A stretch of 64,000 nt of DNA from CALMEC01 sp963706315 (GTDB lineage: Bacteria; Actinomycetota; Thermoleophilia; Miltoncostaeales; Miltoncostaeaceae): positions 1 to 64,000 of the forward strand of contig CAVPMA010000013.1 of NCBI GenBank assembly GCA_963706315.1, in the 5' to 3' direction. How positions within the stretch are numbered: the stretch's first letter is position 1; each line of letters starts with the position of its first letter. Made by a program: the position numbers and the translations under genes. Positions 60,911 through 64,000 of the stretch are shown here, in pieces. The notes beneath the pieces were generated by a model that saw only the letters and a list, made by a program, of their open reading frames with translations, was not told the origin of the DNA and made no database searches.

Positions 60911-62961
60911 CCGCCGGTCCGGCGGCGCGGCGTCGTGCTCGTGCGCTTGCGCGGCGTGGCCGCGCTCTTGCGAGGCGTCGTGCTCTTCGGCTTCTCCGCC
61001 GGCACTTCCTCCGCCCCGTCGGCTGCCGGCGGCGGAGGCGCCGCCTCCGCGACCTCGCCGGCGTCGACCGGCTTCTCGGGGGCCGCGGGAACAGGATCGG
61101 CCGGCGGGGAGGCCGTCTCCGTGAGGGATTCGGTGCTCGCCTCGGGCTCGGCCACCGGCACGTCCTGCGCGTTCAACGCCGCCTCCTCCGTGACGGGCGA
61201 GGCGACGGGCTCCTCCTCGACGGGCGAGGCGACGGGCTCCTCCGTGACGGGCGAGGCGACAGGCTCCTCCTCGACGGGCCGGGCGACAGGCTCCTCGAAC
61301 CGGTCGGCCGTGGCTTCGACTGCCTCGGCCGGCGGATCGGGAGCCTCGCTCGGCGCAGTTGACCGCGGCTCGACGTCCGGCGTCCGGGTCACGACCGTCG
61401 CGACCGGCTCGACATCGGCGTGCTCCTCCCCCGCGTCGATCACGGGCGCGATCTCGGCGCGCGACATCGCATCGCCCGGGGCCCGATCCTCCTCGCCCGG
61501 GAGGGGACGGGGCGCGGCCTTGGCCCGCCCCCAGCGCACCCGCTCGTTGAGCCGGCCGAACCCCGGGATCGCGCGGGTGCCGAGGAAGACGGTGCCGATG
61601 ATCCTCGCGCGGACGGCCGTGACGCGGTCCCACGCCCGCTCGACGTCTGCCGTCGTCGTCGTACGCTGCTCGGCGACGATCACGGTGCCGTCGGCCTGCT
61701 CGGCCCAGACGAGGGCGTCGGACGAACGCTCGAGCGAGGGCGGGACGATCAGCACCATCTCGGACTCGGATTGGAGGCTCTCGACGAGCTCCCGCACCCG
61801 CCTCGAATCGAGGCGCCGGTGCGCACCGCGGGAAGCGCCGGCGGGAATCACCGTGAGGTCGGCGCCGCGGAGAACGCCGAGAACGTCGGGCCCCGACCCG
61901 TTCGCGTCGAATCCCTCGCCGTGCACGAAGTCCGCGAGCCCCGAGTGATTCGAGAGGCGGAAGAGACGGGTGACCTCGGCCTGGTCGGGGTCGGCGTCGA
62001 CGACGACCACGCGGAAGTCCGGAGCGGCGAGTGCCGCACCGAGGTTGGCGGCCACCGCTCCGCCCGGACCGCCGCGCTCCGCGCCGATCAGCACGACGCT
62101 GCGGACCGAACCGTCACGCGCGAGGTACGAGATCTGATCCGCGAGCAGACGGACCTCGTTGGCCGCGCCCGAGGCGGGCGTGGATCGCACGACGAGGCCC
62201 GATCGCAGGTCCGACCCGCTCACCTGGCCGAGCAGGGGCGCGTCGACGGTCGCAGCGAGCGACTTCGCGTCGTCGATCGTGCTCGACCGACGCTCGCGCA
62301 CGACGATCACCGTGCCCGCGAGGGCGACACCGCAGAACGCGCCGAGCAGGACGATCAGGGGAATCTTCGGCGAGACGGGGGCGGACGCGACCCGCGCCGG
62401 GTCGACGACGGTGAGGGTGCCCGGCGCGCGCTGCTGGCCGAGGACCGCGGCCGCCGCGCTTCGGATGCTTCGCCGCTGCGCGTCCGAGAGCCCCGCGAAG
62501 GCGTCCTGGCGAAGGAGCTCGTCGGCGAGATCCTCGTCGCGCTTAGAACCCTCTCCCGCCAGCGCCACCATCCGGTCGCCGAGCCGCCTCGCAAACTCCT
62601 GCGCCCCCGCGGCGGTTGGCCGGCGAACCCGGATCGAGACCACGCGGGTCACGTCGTTCGAGGTGGACTGCACGTCCTCCGCGAGCTGGTCGGGCGTGAG
62701 GTTCAGCCCGAGCTCCTGCGCCACGGCCTGCAGCTGAGGCTGGCTGGTGGCGAGCTCCGAATACGTGCGTGCCAGGGTGCCGGCCGCCTCCAGGGTGTCG
62801 ACGTCCGAGCTGGTCGGTCCGGTGAGCAGGCGCACCGTCGACTCGTAGGTCGGCTGCAGAAAGGCCGCAACCGCACGTGCCACGAGGCCACCCACAACCG
62901 CGGCGGCGATGAGGACGACCCACCACTTGCGGGCCACCGCGATCAGGTTCTTCTGCTCCAC
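60907..62961 (-). CDS. Wzz-like chain-length protein with degenerate kinase domain
   Basis: This 684-aa protein has two helices (about 13-34 and 199-222) around a Wzz-type periplasmic domain, then a MinD-like cytoplasmic domain. Where BY-kinases have a Walker A lysine and serine, this one has GAERGGPGGAV (293-303); Walker A' VVVVDADPD is kept, but the Walker B acidic residue is missing (MVLIVPPS). A 9-residue repeat (four copies, EPVASPVTE type) and a basic tail rich in TTPRK follow. It likely organises polysaccharide export without phosphorylation. GTG 62961 has AAGGGGG upstream. Confidence 0.85.
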   Translation of the reverse strand: MEQKNLIAVARKWWVVLIAAAVVGGLVARAVAAFLQPTYESTVRLLTGPTSSDVDTLEAAGTLARTYSELATSQPQLQAVAQELGLNLTPDQLAEDVQSTSNDVTRVVSIRVRRPTAAGAQEFARRLGDRMVALAGEGSKRDEDLADELLRQDAFAGLSDAQRRSIRSAAAAVLGQQRAPGTLTVVDPARVASAPVSPKIPLIVLLGAFCGVALAGTVIVVRERRSSTIDDAKSLAATVDAPLLGQVSGSDLRSGLVVRSTPASGAANEVRLLADQISYLARDGSVRSVVLIGAERGGPGGAVAANLGAALAAPDFRVVVVDADPDQAEVTRLFRLSNHSGLADFVHGEGFDANGSGPDVLGVLRGADLTVIPAGASRGAHRRLDSRRVRELVESLQSESEMVLIVPPSLERSSDALVWAEQADGTVIVAEQRTTTTADVERAWDRVTAVRARIIGTVFLGTRAIPGFGRLNERVRWGRAKAAPRPLPGEEDRAPGDAMSRAEIAPVIDAGEEHADVEPVATVVTRTPDVEPRSTAPSEAPDPPAEAVEATADRFEEPVARPVEEEPVASPVTEEPVASPVEEEPVASPVTEEAALNAQDVPVAEPEASTESLTETASPPADPVPAAPEKPVDAGEVAEAAPPPPAADGAEEVPAEKPKSTTPRKSAATPRKRTSTTPRRRTGG
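61187..61294. repeat. 27-bp tandem repeat, four copies (coding)
   Basis: Four units of 27 nt (61187, 61214, 61241 and 61268) encode a 9-residue EPVASPV repeat in the Wzz-like protein. Units alternate between two versions (E or T), and the last is most diverged. Confidence 0.9.
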
Positions 62962-62988
62962 GGACCCCCTTCCCTAGGGACGAGCCCC

Positions 62989-62994
62989 ATAGTA
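62989..62994 (-). promoter_or_regulatory. Candidate -10 (TACTAT) for the Wzz-like gene
   Basis: TACTAT on the reverse strand lies 27 nt before the GTG. A TTGGCG lies 19 nt upstream (63014-63019). A 9-codon frame with GGAGGGGG in front (ATG at 63025, stop 62996) overlaps it and may be a leader peptide. Confidence 0.35.
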
Positions 62995-63058
62995 GTCATT
63001 TCGCAGTCTTGGTCGCCAACGACATGGGTGCCCCCTCCGCCCCTGCGTGGGCACGCTC

Positions 63059-64000
63059 TCAGCCACGCTTCACACGGGCCCAGACGTGCTCACGGCGCCC
63101 GGCGGCGAAGTCCCGCGCGCCGCGCAGCGCGGCGAGGTTCATGCGGCAGAAGTAGTACGGCAGGTAGAGGATCCGGCTGCGCCCGCCAGCCCGCTCACGA
63201 GCCCAGCCGGCGCCCGCGGCGCCGTAGAACGCCGACTGCAACGCGAGCGCCACGAGCGCCCAGCGGCGCCGGCGGACCAGGATCACGCTCGTCGCGGCGA
63301 TCACCACCAGCGCCCACGGGACAATCGGGCGCAGCCCCTTGTGGGAGACGAGCTGCCAGGCCAGCCGGGGGTTGCGCCGGACGAGGCCGGGCATGAGCGC
63401 GACCAGCGCCTGGAATCGCCCCGCGACGAGCCGGCTCCGGCGGGTCGCCTCGTCCTCCACGGTCAGCGACGCCCGTTCGAGCGAGACCGCCCGCGGCGCG
63501 TACACGACGCGCCAGCCGTCAGCGGCGGCGGCCAAAGCCTGCACGAGATCCTCGTTCATCGTGCCGATCGGGGGCGGGCGGAACGCCTCGCGGCGGAAGG
63601 CGACGACCTCCCCGGCGGCGCCGACGGTGGATCCGATGGCGCTCTCCCAGGTCTTGATCATGGACTCGTACCGCCAGTAGAGCCCCTCCGCGCGGTCGAG
63701 CGCCCGGCCGCTTCCGTCTTCGATCGCCTTTCGTCCGGCGACCACGCCCACCGCGGGATCGGCGAACGGCTCCGTGAGCGCGAGGATCGTCTCCGGAGCG
63801 TACCGGTTGTTCGCGTCGCTGAAGACGAGCACATCGCCGGTCGCCGCGCCGGCGGCCCTCGTGATCGCGGCGAGCTTGCCGCGCCGCTGCGGCTCGTGGA
63901 GCACGCGCACACCCGACACCGTGGCCGCGAGCTCTCCGGTCCGATCGTCGGATCCGTCGGCGACGACGATCACCTCGAGGAGGTCGGCCGGGTACTCCGC
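63059..64000 (-). CDS. GT2-family glycosyltransferase, 5' part missing
   Basis: The window cuts this gene: its N-terminal ~60 residues lie beyond 64000. The visible ~313 residues include the end of the GT-A domain: VIVVADGSDDRTGEL, VLVFSDANNRYAPETIL (the metal-binding SDA motif), TMNEDLVQALAAA (the catalytic acid) and RSRLVAGRFQALVAL (the QxxRW-like site), then two or three membrane helices. It likely adds sugars to a polysaccharide at the membrane. It precedes the Wzz-like gene in the same direction. Confidence 0.88.
   Translation of the reverse strand, partial: AEYPADLLEVIVVADGSDDRTGELAATVSGVRVLHEPQRRGKLAAITRAAGAATGDVLVFSDANNRYAPETILALTEPFADPAVGVVAGRKAIEDGSGRALDRAEGLYWRYESMIKTWESAIGSTVGAAGEVVAFRREAFRPPPIGTMNEDLVQALAAAADGWRVVYAPRAVSLERASLTVEDEATRRSRLVAGRFQALVALMPGLVRRNPRLAWQLVSHKGLRPIVPWALVVIAATSVILVRRRRWALVALALQSAFYGAAGAGWARERAGGRSRILYLPYYFCRMNLAALRGARDFAAGRREHVWARVKRG

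Noticed and set aside
61187..61294. The 27-bp repeats as a possible CRISPR array
   Set aside because: The units are directly adjacent without spacers and encode an in-frame protein repeat.
61420..63396. A long forward frame across the Wzz-like gene
   Set aside because: Antisense to clearly recognised proteins, with no signature of its own.

Overview
This window is high-GC chromosomal DNA from an actinobacterium. The evidence is the codon use, the many GTG/TTG starts, a WhiG/FliA-type sigma factor, an EF-G2-type GTPase, a SufR-led suf operon with SufU, an IdeR/DtxR-like iron box and a very large LuxR-family ATPase regulator. The gene mix resembles the class Thermoleophilia, but that placement is inference. 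No phage, insertion sequence, plasmid or CRISPR array was seen. About 68 protein genes, two tRNAs and a set of promoters, hairpins and repeats can be supported.

Layout. 1-6.0 kb: tRNA-Gly, a secreted collagen-like/Hcp fusion protein, then a leftward block (MBL hydrolase, small TM protein, WhiG-like sigma factor, EF-G2, Nif3-like protein). 6-9.7 kb: LppX-like lipoprotein, RpiB-like isomerase, split-barrel flavoprotein, second MBL hydrolase, Mrp/ApbC. 9.7-15 kb: two membrane GT-C-type proteins, an amine-oxidase-like FAD protein and a lipoprotein sorbosone-type dehydrogenase. 15-19.8 kb: LLM flavin enzyme, ferredoxin, SirB1-like protein, SDR, small membrane proteins and a gene-poor stretch with hairpins and a tandem duplication. 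19.8-30.2 kb: M19 dipeptidase and the Fe-S assembly locus (sufR divergent from sufB-sufD-Rieske-sufC-sufS, then sufU-sufT-erpA), split by an opposing GGDEF-EAL gene. 30.2-38.3 kb: LAL regulator, ABM protein, nitrilase-family hydrolase, Nfu protein, tRNA-Pro, PAP2 membrane protein, a small protein with an attenuator-like leader, and a PBP4-type peptidase whose signal peptide looks frameshifted. 38.3-44.4 kb: a leftward housekeeping run (rph, rdgB, membrane protein, zinc ribbon, surE, HAD phosphatase, ligA). 44.4-48.3 kb: an IdeR-box-led ferric-iron ABC transporter. 48.3-55.5 kb: sirtuin, asparaginase, AKR, paired alpha/beta hydrolases, murI, flavin reductase, ICDH/IMDH-family dehydrogenase. 55.7-64 kb: surface and polysaccharide functions (thioester-domain-like adhesin, CHRD protein, GNAT/FemAB-like enzyme, FkbM methyltransferase, NDP-sugar epimerase, Wzz-like protein with a degenerate kinase domain, and a glycosyltransferase cut by the right edge).

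How the genes work together. Iron and Fe-S biology dominate the middle: Suf/SufU assembly, ErpA and Nfu carriers, Mrp/ApbC, ferredoxins, and an iron importer under a probable metal-dependent repressor. The right end looks like the start of an exopolysaccharide cluster next to secreted adhesion-type proteins.

Sequence-wide patterns. Many genes carry a TAnnnT element 6-8 nt before the start codon, which suggests leaderless mRNAs. Three genes have CTG as the best candidate start, overlapping the upstream stop as CTGA. No clear-cut unknown defence or mobile system was found. The most novel candidates are the Hcp-collagen fusion, the thioester-adhesin-like protein, the pseudo-kinase Wzz protein with its repeat/basic tail, and the leader-peptide/terminator arrangement near 36.5 kb.
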